64,000 nucleotides of DNA from Rubritalea marina DSM 17716 (lineage in GTDB: Bacteria > Verrucomicrobiota > Verrucomicrobiia > Verrucomicrobiales > Akkermansiaceae): contig NZ_KB899259.1 of NCBI RefSeq assembly GCF_000378105.1, positions 1 to 64,000 on the forward strand, in the 5' to 3' direction. A program made the position numbers and the translations under genes. The notes beneath the pieces were generated by a model. It was not told the origin of the DNA and searched no databases. It saw nothing but the letters and a program-made list of their open reading frames with translations. Of this stretch, positions 56,038 through 64,000 are shown piece after piece (position 1 is the first letter of the stretch; each line of letters begins with the position of its first letter).

Positions 56038-56682
56038 ATGGACCTATCCGAATACCGCAAAGACTACCTCAAAGACGGACTCACCCGAGCCAACGCTATG
56101 GAGGATCCCCTAAAGCAATTTGAACATTGGTTCCAACAAGCTGTGGACGCCGACTACCCAGAGCCGAATGCCATGTCTCTTGCCACGGTAGACACCAACA
56201 TGCAGCCGAGCATACGCACTGTCCTTCTCAAGCACTTTAGCGCCGAAGGTTTCGTGTTCTTCACCAACTATCAGAGCCGCAAAGCTCAAGATATCGAAGC
56301 AAACCCACAAGTCTCCATCCTATTTCCTTGGATCACACTTGAGCGACAAGTCATCATCAAAGGACATGTAGAAAAAATCTCCCGCGAAGAGTCCGAGCAA
56401 TACTTCAAGAGCCGCCCACACTCGAGCCAACTCGGAGCTTGGGTCTCGAACCAAAGCTCCGTGGTGCTCAATCGAGAATTCCTAGCAACCAAACTCGATG
56501 AGCTAGATAAAGAATTTAAGCCCGGAGAAGTACCACTCCCAGAGTTTTGGGGAGGCTATCGGATCAAGCCCGAGAGCTTTGAGTTTTGGCAAGGTGGTCC
56601 AGGCAGATTGCACGATCGTCTCTACTACAGCCCAGCGCCCAACAACTCAGGAGAGTGGTCGATCGAGCGACTCTCTCCATAA
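56038..56682 (+). CDS. pdxH: Pyridoxamine 5'-phosphate oxidase
   Basis: 214 residues, complete PdxH. Substrate and FMN residues in family order: MSLATVDTNMQPSIRTVLLKHF, VFFTNYQSRKAQDI, FPWITLERQVIIKGHVEKI, SRPHSSQLGAWVS, and the C-terminal FWQGGPGRLHDRLYYSP and ERLSP. Final step of pyridoxal 5'-phosphate synthesis from PNP/PMP. The stop abuts the araD stop with no gap (convergent). Confidence 0.96.
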   Translation: MDLSEYRKDYLKDGLTRANAMEDPLKQFEHWFQQAVDADYPEPNAMSLATVDTNMQPSIRTVLLKHFSAEGFVFFTNYQSRKAQDIEANPQVSILFPWITLERQVIIKGHVEKISREESEQYFKSRPHSSQLGAWVSNQSSVVLNREFLATKLDELDKEFKPGEVPLPEFWGGYRIKPESFEFWQGGPGRLHDRLYYSPAPNNSGEWSIERLSP

Positions 56683-57375
56683 TTACTGCCCATAGTAGGC
56701 ATTGGCTCCATGCTTGCGCTGGTAATGCTGCTTAAGAATGTGCTCCGGAATAGGCTTCAGCTCAGGATTCAGCTGGTAGCTCATTAAGGCCATCTGCGCG
56801 CACATCTCTAAGGCGATACTGTTCTCCACAGCTTTGACCGTATTCTGCCCCCACGTAAATGGAGCATGATGCCGTAATAACACCGCTGGCATCTCAACTG
56901 GATCAAGTCCCAGCGCTTCAAAACATTCTACAATACTCACCCCCGTGAAGTGCTCGTAGTCCTGAGCAAGCTCAGCAGCTGTCAGCGCACGCGCAAGTGG
57001 CACCTCACCATAAAAGTGATCAGCATGCGTTGTGCCGAGGCAGGCCAATGCTTTTCCTGCTTGAGAAAACGCGGTAGCAGAAGGACTGTGAGTATGCACC
57101 ACGGCACCTATGCTTGAAAAATTCCGATAGAGCTCAAGATGGGTTTTTGTGTCTGATGAAGGCTTAAATTCGCCCTCAATCACATCATTCTCGAGATTCA
57201 CCACCACGATGTTTGAAGGCTTCAGCTCTTCGTATGGAACCCCACTGGGTTTGATCGCCACTAGACCAGAATCTCGGTCTATAGCACTCACATTTCCCCA
57301 AGTAAGCGCCACCAAACCTGAGCTCTTTAACGCTTGATTTGCCTCAACTACTTGGCGCTTTAATTCCTGTGTCAT
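56683..57375 (-). CDS. araD: L-ribulose-5-phosphate 4-epimerase
   Basis: 230 residues, class II aldolase/epimerase fold. Zinc ligands HTHSPSATAF and a further His in LRHHAPFTWG; the TTHADHFYG loop is typical of AraD. It interconverts L-ribulose-5-P and D-xylulose-5-P. Its start overlaps the araB stop by 4 nt, so araBD are coupled. No araA isomerase is visible in this window. Confidence 0.94.
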   Translation of the reverse strand: MTQELKRQVVEANQALKSSGLVALTWGNVSAIDRDSGLVAIKPSGVPYEELKPSNIVVVNLENDVIEGEFKPSSDTKTHLELYRNFSSIGAVVHTHSPSATAFSQAGKALACLGTTHADHFYGEVPLARALTAAELAQDYEHFTGVSIVECFEALGLDPVEMPAVLLRHHAPFTWGQNTVKAVENSIALEMCAQMALMSYQLNPELKPIPEHILKQHYQRKHGANAYYGQ

Positions 57376-59060
57376 TCGTTTGCAATCTTACGTTGTTGCT
57401 CTCTAATGTCCATCAGCTCTTTCATGATATTGTAGAGATTGCCCTGCCATTGCTGGGTCCCAAAGGCATCATGGAGCTGACGATACAATTGATAGATTCG
57501 ATCATAAGATTCAACATGCTCTGGAACTGGAATGTACACTCTATCATGGTGACGAACCACACGGCCTTGCATCACAGACAGCTCATCATACCCTGCAGCT
57601 ACGGCGCCAAAAACAGCGGCTCCTAACGCACAAGTTTGCTCGCTTTCAGAAACCTTCAGAGGCTTAGCAATAACGTCAGCATAGATCTGCATCAGCACGG
57701 GATTTTTCAATGAAAGCCCACCTGTAGTGATCACTTCATCAATGCGCACTCCATATTCTTCCATGCGCTCAATAATGGCACGCGCTCCGAAAGCGGTAGC
57801 TTCAATATAAGCGCGATAAACCTCGTGGGCTTGAGTCTGAAGCGTCTGTCCCACAAGCACCCCCGAGAGGCGAGGATCCGTAAGTACTGTGCGATTTCCA
57901 TTATTCCAATCCAACGCTAACAAGCCAGTCTCCCCCGGCTTTAATGCTTCTATAGCCTCCCCCATCACTTGAAATTTTTCTCCTAAGTCGCAACCATAGG
58001 AATCTGGAACCAAGTGCCTCACCAGCCAGAGAAAGAGATCACCTACGGCAGACTGCCCAGCCTCTATGCCAATCAATCCAGGGATCACTGACCCGTCTAC
58101 TTGACCACACACCCCCGGAACATCTGCCACGTCTGCTTGGGCCACAGTGATATCACATGTGGATGTCCCCAACACCTTGACCAAAGAACCCACGTTCACC
58201 CCAGCCCCGACTGCGCCCATATGGCAATCAAAGGCTCCCACCGCGATCGCGACCCCTTCCCTTAAACCTAGACGATCTGCCCAACCTTTTGATAGTGTCC
58301 CCGCGAGTCGGTCCGATGGATGCGCCCTATCGTAGAGACGGTCCCTCAAGTCAGCGAGTTCTGGGTCCAGCTCAGCCAGAAACTCCTTGTCGGGCAATCC
58401 CCCCCAAGCGTCTGAATACATTGCTTTATGCCCAGCCGCACACACTGAGCGTTTCAGAGTGAGTGGATTGGTGTCACCTGAGAGTTCAGCAGTCAGCCAA
58501 TCGCAATGCTCAACAAAGGAGAAAGCAGCATTGAAGACCTTCAGGTCAACATTCTTAAGGTGCAAGATCTTCGCCCACCACCACTCTGAGGAATAAATCC
58601 CACCACACTTCGCCAAATACTCTGGTCGTGATTTTTTCGCAACATCGGTAATGAGCTCAGCCTCCCGGTATGCCGTGTGATCTTTCCACAACCATACCTG
58701 AGCATTGAGCTTGTCTCGGAATTCCTCTTGGAACGCTAAAGGTTGACCTTTCATGTCCACGGGAATCACAGTGGAACCAGTGGTATCCACACCAATGCTA
58801 ATAACATCTGCCGCTTCGAATTCCGTACACCTTTGGGCAGCTTGCTCCACTGCCGCACGGATGATGTGCACACAACCGTCAAGGTAATCTTTCGGGTTCT
58901 GACGTGCCACATGCGGATTCTCCGGATCATTTAAAATCCCCATCTCACCCGAAGGATAATGGTACACCCCAGAGCCAAGCTCCTCACCCGTCTCCAAATC
59001 AATCAATAGTGAACGACATGAATTGGTTCCGTAATCTAATCCTATTCCGTATTTTGACAT
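57372..59060 (-). CDS. araB: Ribulokinase
   Basis: 562 residues, FGGY kinase, family-typical length. N-terminal phosphate-binding GLDYGTNSCRSLLIDL, ISIGVDTTGSTVIPVD, and the C-terminal GGLSLKNPVLMQIYADV. The DWNNGNRTVLTDPRLSG segment matches L-ribulokinase. Phosphorylates L-ribulose. First gene of the two-gene araBD operon. No regulator (AraR/AraC) is adjacent. Confidence 0.95.
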   Translation of the reverse strand: MSKYGIGLDYGTNSCRSLLIDLETGEELGSGVYHYPSGEMGILNDPENPHVARQNPKDYLDGCVHIIRAAVEQAAQRCTEFEAADVISIGVDTTGSTVIPVDMKGQPLAFQEEFRDKLNAQVWLWKDHTAYREAELITDVAKKSRPEYLAKCGGIYSSEWWWAKILHLKNVDLKVFNAAFSFVEHCDWLTAELSGDTNPLTLKRSVCAAGHKAMYSDAWGGLPDKEFLAELDPELADLRDRLYDRAHPSDRLAGTLSKGWADRLGLREGVAIAVGAFDCHMGAVGAGVNVGSLVKVLGTSTCDITVAQADVADVPGVCGQVDGSVIPGLIGIEAGQSAVGDLFLWLVRHLVPDSYGCDLGEKFQVMGEAIEALKPGETGLLALDWNNGNRTVLTDPRLSGVLVGQTLQTQAHEVYRAYIEATAFGARAIIERMEEYGVRIDEVITTGGLSLKNPVLMQIYADVIAKPLKVSESEQTCALGAAVFGAVAAGYDELSVMQGRVVRHHDRVYIPVPEHVESYDRIYQLYRQLHDAFGTQQWQGNLYNIMKELMDIREQQRKIANE

Positions 59061-59352
59061 TTTAATTTCAGTGGGTAAAACAACGCATCTAGCACTCCCA
59101 ATAATTAGTTTACTTTCATCACATGGCTACGCCCCCTGACACGGGAAGCTTGCCTCTCGGCAGAAGAACACATGACGAATTAAAACAATACGAATCGAAT
59201 ATGCTAGAGCACACAATTTCATACCATTATTAGGATTACCAAAGAATCAGACACAATTCTCCTGAAATAGGAAAGAGCATTTCCCCAACCTATTTCAACA
59301 CACACAATCCCACACATAGACACAATCCCTCAAACCAGAATACGTATTTACG
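59061..59352. other. Divergent intergenic region, no gene seen
   Basis: About 290 nt between araB and the orphan gene. It should contain the araBD promoter. AT-rich with several ACACA stretches (59290-59340). I see no clear operator palindrome, riboswitch or tRNA. Confidence 0.4.
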
Positions 59353-59865
59353 ATGACTAAATCACACATGCTTCAGCAATCTCAGGAACTCTCCTTCATT
59401 TCTCAAGCTTTCATTGCCCTGAGAATCACAGAGAATTACTTTGCAAAAATCGGCTTCACGCACCCCATCATCGACGAGTTTTTTTATCACCTTTGGGAAC
59501 TTCCACAGCTCCAAAGCCCTCAAGAGTTCTCTCAGTGGGAAGCACGAAGGGGTGATCTCGTAGACTTCGGACTCACCGACGACCTTCCAGATGATCTCGA
59601 GGGCGTGCTCGCGTTAACCCCTCTTGATGAAGAACAACTATTCAAGATCATTGAAGCTCCCGTAGAAATCCTTTGGGGCAATTTCTTCAGCACACCAAAT
59701 CAAGCAAACACGCGAGAGCTCTTCGAAAACGCTCTTAATCTCGCAGAAAAAGAGGGCGTCATCTTCCCCAAGCTAGACCCATTTCTCCTATCCAAATGGG
59801 CCGATAATAACGCCTGGGGCAAGGCTCTATCCATGGATGAGTTGACGCTTTGGAAGAACGCTTAG
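59353..59865 (+). CDS. Hypothetical protein, no recognised family
   Basis: 170 residues, acidic, mostly helical, rich in Phe, Leu and Trp. Segments such as SFISQAFIALRITENYFAKIG and EEQLFKIIEAPVEILWGNFF suggest a compact alpha-helical cytoplasmic protein. No signal peptide, no transmembrane segment, no known catalytic motif. It ends 4 nt before the convergent sugar transferase. Real coding is supported by length and normal composition, but the function cannot be assigned. Confidence 0.7.
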   Translation: MTKSHMLQQSQELSFISQAFIALRITENYFAKIGFTHPIIDEFFYHLWELPQLQSPQEFSQWEARRGDLVDFGLTDDLPDDLEGVLALTPLDEEQLFKIIEAPVEILWGNFFSTPNQANTRELFENALNLAEKEGVIFPKLDPFLLSKWADNNAWGKALSMDELTLWKNA

Positions 59866-59869
59866 GCGC

Positions 59870-61267
59870 TCACTTCGCACCCGTTCCGAAGAGTACAGCA
59901 GGCACAGTCTTGAGTACTATCTTCAGATCCTTCCAAAGCGACCAGTTGTCGATATATTCGAGATCCATTTCTACCCATTCTTCGAAGTTGTTAATGCTGT
60001 TTCGGCCTCCAGCCTGCCAGGTACACGTGATGCCAGGCTTCACACTAAGGCGACGTCTATATGCCATCTTCTCAAAGTCTTTAACTTCATAGACCGGAAG
60101 CGGACGAGGGCCGACCATACTCATTTCACCGGCAAGCACATTCAGCAACTGAGGGAGCTCGTCGATACTCGTTTTGCGCAACCACTTCGCAAATGGAAAA
60201 ACACGTGGGTCGTCGTCGAGCTTGAATACAGGGCCAGTCATATTGTTCCCTACCTGCTTTTTGATAGCGGCTAGTTTTTCTTCAGCATCAACACACATCG
60301 TTCGGAATTTCCACATGGAGAATTCTTTACCGAATTTACCCGAACGTCGCTGACGGAAAAAAATGGGCCCAGGGTCTGAAAATAAAATACCGAGAGCAGC
60401 GATCACCCACAATGGAGCGGTGAACACCAGCAGCGAAAGAGCAAAGCACTTATCACAAAAAGATTTGGTCAACAATGCCCAGGAAAGCTCAGGTGTCGAC
60501 TTCAGTACCAACATCGGCTTCTCCCCCATAGAGTCAAACTTAGGTCTAGCCAGTTGAGATCTGATGAAATCAGCTGCAATCCAAACCTCAACCCCCTGGG
60601 TTTCAGCCACTTCAACGGCATCGCCAATTGTATCGAATACCACCTGGTGGGGTGAAATAATCACCCTCTGAGCCGAGAGTTTCACAATCTCATCAGCTAA
60701 CTCAAGAGGGGCGCGAGTCGTGATATCAAAGTGCAATTGAATATCTAGATAGGCAAGAACCTCCTCAGGCTGATTTTTTATGAAAGCCTCAGTTTCCTCT
60801 GGGAGCCCTACTAAAATTGCCTTCTCTCGCGATGCTCCATTTTTGACCCTGCGACGTAATACACTTCGAACCCAAACAAAACGAAAAAACACCAACACAA
60901 AAGACGACACCCCACCCGCTCCCAATACAATTCTGGAAGATGGATCTAGCTGGAAGCTAACGACTAAGATCCCGACAAAAAGAACGATCACCCCCGCAGT
61001 CTGCATCATTTTCCAGAGGGCTGCACTCAACTTACGGTTAAGCGGGTTGCGATAGAAACCAAACAACTCAAGCGTCAATGGAGTGAACGGCACAAGAATA
61101 AACAGCAACCAAGAGATAGGAGCCAAACCCAAGCCATCATTCTGATTGCCTACCACGTTCCAGCGAATCGTCGACGCCACAGCAAAGCTAAACCACACCA
61201 AGGCGCCATCCAACAGCTGGAGCGCCTGCAATGAAAATTGCTCTCGTTTTGAAGAACCAAACATCAA
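59870..61267 (-). CDS. Sugar transferase of exosortase locus 2
   Basis: 465 residues. N-terminal transmembrane helices (about 5) and a nucleotide-binding-like part (AILVGLPEETEAFI), then the bacterial sugar transferase domain: CFALSLLVFTAPLWVIAAL, FFRQRRSGKF, WKFRTMCVDA, RKTSIDELPQLLNVLAGEMSMVGPRP and KPGITCTWQAGGRN. Begins undecaprenyl-linked polysaccharide assembly. Last gene of the locus 2 operon, 6 nt after EpsI. Confidence 0.93.
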   Translation of the reverse strand: MMFGSSKREQFSLQALQLLDGALVWFSFAVASTIRWNVVGNQNDGLGLAPISWLLFILVPFTPLTLELFGFYRNPLNRKLSAALWKMMQTAGVIVLFVGILVVSFQLDPSSRIVLGAGGVSSFVLVFFRFVWVRSVLRRRVKNGASREKAILVGLPEETEAFIKNQPEEVLAYLDIQLHFDITTRAPLELADEIVKLSAQRVIISPHQVVFDTIGDAVEVAETQGVEVWIAADFIRSQLARPKFDSMGEKPMLVLKSTPELSWALLTKSFCDKCFALSLLVFTAPLWVIAALGILFSDPGPIFFRQRRSGKFGKEFSMWKFRTMCVDAEEKLAAIKKQVGNNMTGPVFKLDDDPRVFPFAKWLRKTSIDELPQLLNVLAGEMSMVGPRPLPVYEVKDFEKMAYRRRLSVKPGITCTWQAGGRNSINNFEEWVEMDLEYIDNWSLWKDLKIVLKTVPAVLFGTGAK

Positions 61268-61273
61268 ATCAAA

Positions 61274-62038
61274 TTATTTTTCTCGCACCACCTCGGGAAG
61301 GAAAAGGCCTAAAAACTCCTCCATCACTTTGCGACTTTCATCTTCATCAAACACAGCCTCATCCTTGATATTGAAGCCCTGCTCTCTGTATACCGAAGTA
61401 ACTCCAACACTAAATGTGGCATAAGCCCACTGTTGATCATAACCGCCTAACAAGCGACCTTTAATATCTTCAAACGTCCGCTCATAATGACCTGAAACCA
61501 CCTTCTCAGAACCGAAGAATGTGTAGTAGAGGATTTGTTTATCATACAATGGATTTCCCCACTTATTCATTGGGACTCTTTTGTTGTCTTTTGACACTCT
61601 TGGACGCACACAAACAATTTCACGGAAGGGAACGCCCTCCCCCCCTGATAATAGATTGGGCACAAGTATCGAACGTTCACTCACAAAATTCCAACCTTGA
61701 GCCCTCAGACATACCTCAGGGCGATGTAAACTATTGTTAATATCCTTTCCTGAAAAAACGACTGACGCCTCCACGCCTGGAAAGTTTGACATTTTTACAT
61801 TAGAATAATACCTACGCGCAAATTCAGTATCAGCAGCCAAAATCTTGCGCTCCTCATCACTCACAACTCTTTTCTGACTCTCCCAGTCAACTAGTGACTC
61901 TGGTATCTCTTGTGACAAGATTGAAGGCACCATCGTCTCCGCCTTTGGCAATAGATAAATGGATGAAAAACCCAAGGTGAGCAGGCACAGCAAATACCAT
62001 AACCGCGTTGTGATAGTCTTGAGGTCACACATCACCAC
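61274..62038 (-). CDS. Exosortase-associated EpsI-family protein
   Basis: 254 residues with one N-terminal membrane segment (about 13-31). The family motif NNSLHRPEVCLRAQGWNF (His105, Cys110, Gly-Trp 115-116) is complete. EpsI-type proteins always accompany exosortases, sometimes fused to them, and may take part in the sorting reaction or its polymer-attachment step. Overlaps the exosortase gene by 14 nt. Confidence 0.92.
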   Translation of the reverse strand: MVMCDLKTITTRLWYLLCLLTLGFSSIYLLPKAETMVPSILSQEIPESLVDWESQKRVVSDEERKILAADTEFARRYYSNVKMSNFPGVEASVVFSGKDINNSLHRPEVCLRAQGWNFVSERSILVPNLLSGGEGVPFREIVCVRPRVSKDNKRVPMNKWGNPLYDKQILYYTFFGSEKVVSGHYERTFEDIKGRLLGGYDQQWAYATFSVGVTSVYREQGFNIKDEAVFDEDESRKVMEEFLGLFLPEVVREK

Positions 62039-62954
62039 CTCCCTTCATCGTAATTCTGACCTCTTTTTTGTATTTCTTTGGATTAAATAATCGATCTAAC
62101 CCAAACAGCCCTGCCAAGGCAGCAGGAAAGAAAATAAAGAGTCCAGAAAAGTCGTGATACGCATTCGCAGCAAAATCCTCATAACCAAGTTCAGCTAAAA
62201 TCAAAATAGTGAACACCCTACAAAAATTTCCAAATAAAGCTAGAGGTAATGATGCTCCAAATACCAGAGCCTTTTTCCATAATTCTTTTTGGGTATAATA
62301 TGCATAGATAGCTGAAATCATCACCAATGCCATTAACGACCGAATCCCACTACACCCCTCTGCGATGTTAAAGTCCCACTTATCAGAAGCAGAATGAATA
62401 TTGTTGCCTGAATGAATTAAATCCATACCCGCTGTGGCCCCCACGAAATAACATGCCTGAGTGACCATTACTTGAAGGAAGTTTGTCATTTGATTTAAGC
62501 CCGGCACCGGAATAGCAAACCACCAAAAAAATGCAGGAAACAACATATACCTGCCCGCTTTCCAGCCAAGGACCGAAGAGACACTACCTGCAATCAAGAA
62601 CGGCATTCCAATTAATGCGAGGCGTGGCTGAATCGTGCGTACCGAAGCCACATACAACAAGAGTCCAATAATAACCATGAACCACCCAGCCCAAGTACTA
62701 GACGCTACCTCAGCCCTCACCTGCTTCCACGCTTGGTAACTAAAAGCCACAAAGAGAAAAGGGACTGCGTAACCGTGGAGAAGGTCATTTCCACCGTTCC
62801 AAGAAAACACCATCCATTGGACAAGCTGACTTTCCCTACCTTCCAACGTTGGGTAAATATCACACCAAGCCGAAAAATAAACAAACACAAAAGTCAACAA
62901 GACTAGCGGAAACACCCAAGAATTCTTATGCCGATGATTATTTAAATTCTCCAT
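62025..62954 (-). CDS. Exosortase (PEP-CTERM sorting transpeptidase-like)
   Basis: 309 residues, about eight transmembrane helices. All three catalytic residues are present: Cys201 in AEGCSGIRSL, Arg246 in GNFCRVFTI, His267 in NAYHDFSGLF. It is the expected processing enzyme for the three VPEP-CTERM proteins in this window. The subtype (XrtC or XrtD-like) cannot be set here. The locus order is TPR, exosortase, EpsI, sugar transferase. Confidence 0.94.
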   Translation of the reverse strand: MENLNNHRHKNSWVFPLVLLTFVFVYFSAWCDIYPTLEGRESQLVQWMVFSWNGGNDLLHGYAVPFLFVAFSYQAWKQVRAEVASSTWAGWFMVIIGLLLYVASVRTIQPRLALIGMPFLIAGSVSSVLGWKAGRYMLFPAFFWWFAIPVPGLNQMTNFLQVMVTQACYFVGATAGMDLIHSGNNIHSASDKWDFNIAEGCSGIRSLMALVMISAIYAYYTQKELWKKALVFGASLPLALFGNFCRVFTILILAELGYEDFAANAYHDFSGLFIFFPAALAGLFGLDRLFNPKKYKKEVRITMKGGGDV

Positions 62955-63098
62955 GCTAGTTAGTCACAAACAGTATGATATGCATCAAAGACTCTAGCCC
63001 CTGATCAATCAACGAAAAAAAGTGATACGCTACAATGCTAACGTCAACATAACTAAAACATGCTTATTCTGGAGCAAATCTTTATTATAGAGGCCGTT

Positions 63099-64000
63099 CT
63101 ACTTCAACATTTCTTCAGCCAAGGCTTCCTTGACCTCACGTGCCTCATCTCGAGTCTCCCCCCTCAAGCGAGAGTCTAACCTGTAATTAGCAAGCGCCTG
63201 TTGGAAGTATTGTCTTGCCTCATCATGCTCCCCAGATTGCCAAATTTGTGATGCCAACTGGAGATAAAAGTCACCCAATAGAGCATAGGTTCTAGCCTCT
63301 CTTTGTCTCAAGATATATGGTGGGATGACGTGCTGTAATTCGTCAATTACCTGCTTACCTGTTGCATACTGCTCGGTGAACATGTGAAGATTGATACGAC
63401 TAAGCATAATATTACGTATTAACCTCAACGCTTCATTACGGTGAGCCATGGAAGACTCAGCTTTTTCATGAGCTCGACATAGTAATGCATCTGTCAGATC
63501 AAAATCCTGATCATTATACGCAAGGTCTGCCCTGAACAAATCATTCTGAGCCCAGTTAAGCGAAAAACGCCCTTCAAAGTCAAGTGGTGTAGAAAATCTA
63601 GCTGCTTGGTGATAGTATTCATCAGCTAAATCATATTGTCCTTTTTCTCGATATAGATTTGCCATTTCAAGAATACCAACTGGATAGTGAGGGTGGCGCT
63701 CTATGCATTCGACTGCTGCATTCTCCCATGCTCTCAGATCCTGTTCGCGCCTACCGTTATTGAAGTAGTTCTGTTTATGGATCTGGGCAATTCGAGAGGA
63801 TTTCCTATAGTCAGCAGCGAGTGAGCTAGATTTCTCATACACTCTCAGCATCTTCTCGGGTTCCTCTGGCTCCCAAAGTACGTGATCTGATACCTGACGT
63901 GCTTGGATGATTGGTATCGATGCTCGTAATTCTGGCAATGCTATAACAAGAGAGGCTATAGCAAGGCATAAAGGTAGGGTAACCGCCAGAGCCCTGCTCT
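63099..64000 (-). CDS. Secreted TPR protein of exosortase locus 2 (5' end beyond the window)
   Basis: At least 300 codons; the frame runs off the window edge with no start. Its visible N-terminal part reads as a signal sequence (VTLPLCLAIASLVIALPE). The body holds TPR-like helices (YPVGILEMANLYREKGQYDLADEYYHQAARFS split among several repeats, EHDEARQYFQQALANYRLD). It ends at 63099. It is separated from the exosortase start by about 144 nt, so it may be a separate or read-through transcript. It mirrors the TPR gene that heads locus 1. Confidence 0.85.
   Translation of the reverse strand, partial: SRALAVTLPLCLAIASLVIALPELRASIPIIQARQVSDHVLWEPEEPEKMLRVYEKSSSLAADYRKSSRIAQIHKQNYFNNGRREQDLRAWENAAVECIERHPHYPVGILEMANLYREKGQYDLADEYYHQAARFSTPLDFEGRFSLNWAQNDLFRADLAYNDQDFDLTDALLCRAHEKAESSMAHRNEALRLIRNIMLSRINLHMFTEQYATGKQVIDELQHVIPPYILRQREARTYALLGDFYLQLASQIWQSGEHDEARQYFQQALANYRLDSRLRGETRDEAREVKEALAEEMLK

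Overview
The window looks like a chromosomal segment of a Verrucomicrobiota bacterium, probably Verrucomicrobiales and probably marine. This is inferred from three secreted PEP-CTERM (VPEP...RRK) proteins, two exosortase loci, a secreted FGly sulfatase, an HzsA-like dihaem beta-propeller protein and many genes without a clear Shine-Dalgarno sequence. Gene content is mostly housekeeping. I see no prophage, insertion sequence, rRNA operon or CRISPR array. Several complete genes end in TGA, so TGA is a normal stop codon here.

The main discovery is at 5108-5671 on the minus strand. A 187-codon frame encodes an exported protein made of two HMA (MerP/copper-chaperone-like) domains. It is interrupted by exactly two in-frame TGA codons, at 51 and 127. 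Each falls where the first metal-binding Cys of an HMA domain normally sits. Each TGA is followed, 18 or 21 nt later, by the apical loop of a hairpin (loops CGUGC and CGUGU, inside a shared 13-nt motif), as in bacterial SECIS elements. The same window carries selB (15051-17003), the selenocysteine-specific elongation factor. I read this as an intact double-selenocysteine HMA protein, not a pseudogene.

Layout. 1-5000: triple-FKBP secreted isomerase, UspA, ruvX, an HTH/metallo-beta-lactamase fusion and an RhlE-type DEAD-box helicase. 5000-7500: the selenoprotein, tRNA-Leu(TAA) and a membrane zinc-finger protein. 7600-10700: zinc-ribbon coiled-coil protein, dusB, dprA. 10700-17800: a PEP-CTERM protein, glnB behind a clear sigma-54 promoter, then parvulin isomerase, LuxC-like acyl-CoA reductase, IF-1-like protein, selB and tlyA. 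17800-27950: pepP, PEP-CTERM protein, HzsA-like dihaem protein, ilvD, serA, tRNA-Val(GAC), PEP-CTERM protein. 28200-36600: hemY, hemH, sulfatase, uvrA, a thioredoxin-fold lipoprotein and a discoidin-like secreted protein. 36670-43050: exosortase locus 1 (TPR, exosortase fused to an EpsI-like domain, TPR, sugar transferase). 43150-47150: sprT-like, prc, metF, tRNA-Gly(TCC). 47300-56700: DUF2064 protein, YejM-like membrane phosphatase/sulfatase, an iron-sulfur-less UDG, trmL, OmpA lipoprotein, M23 peptidase, M29 aminopeptidase, SMUG-type UDG, pdxH. 56680-59060: araD and araB. 59350-64000: an orphan gene and exosortase locus 2 (TPR, exosortase, EpsI, sugar transferase).

The two exosortase loci have the same gene order. 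Locus 1 has its EpsI-like module fused to the exosortase and lacks the usual catalytic His, while locus 2 has separate, canonical proteins. The three VPEP proteins are likely clients of locus 2. HemY/HemH make the haem that the CxxCH protein needs.
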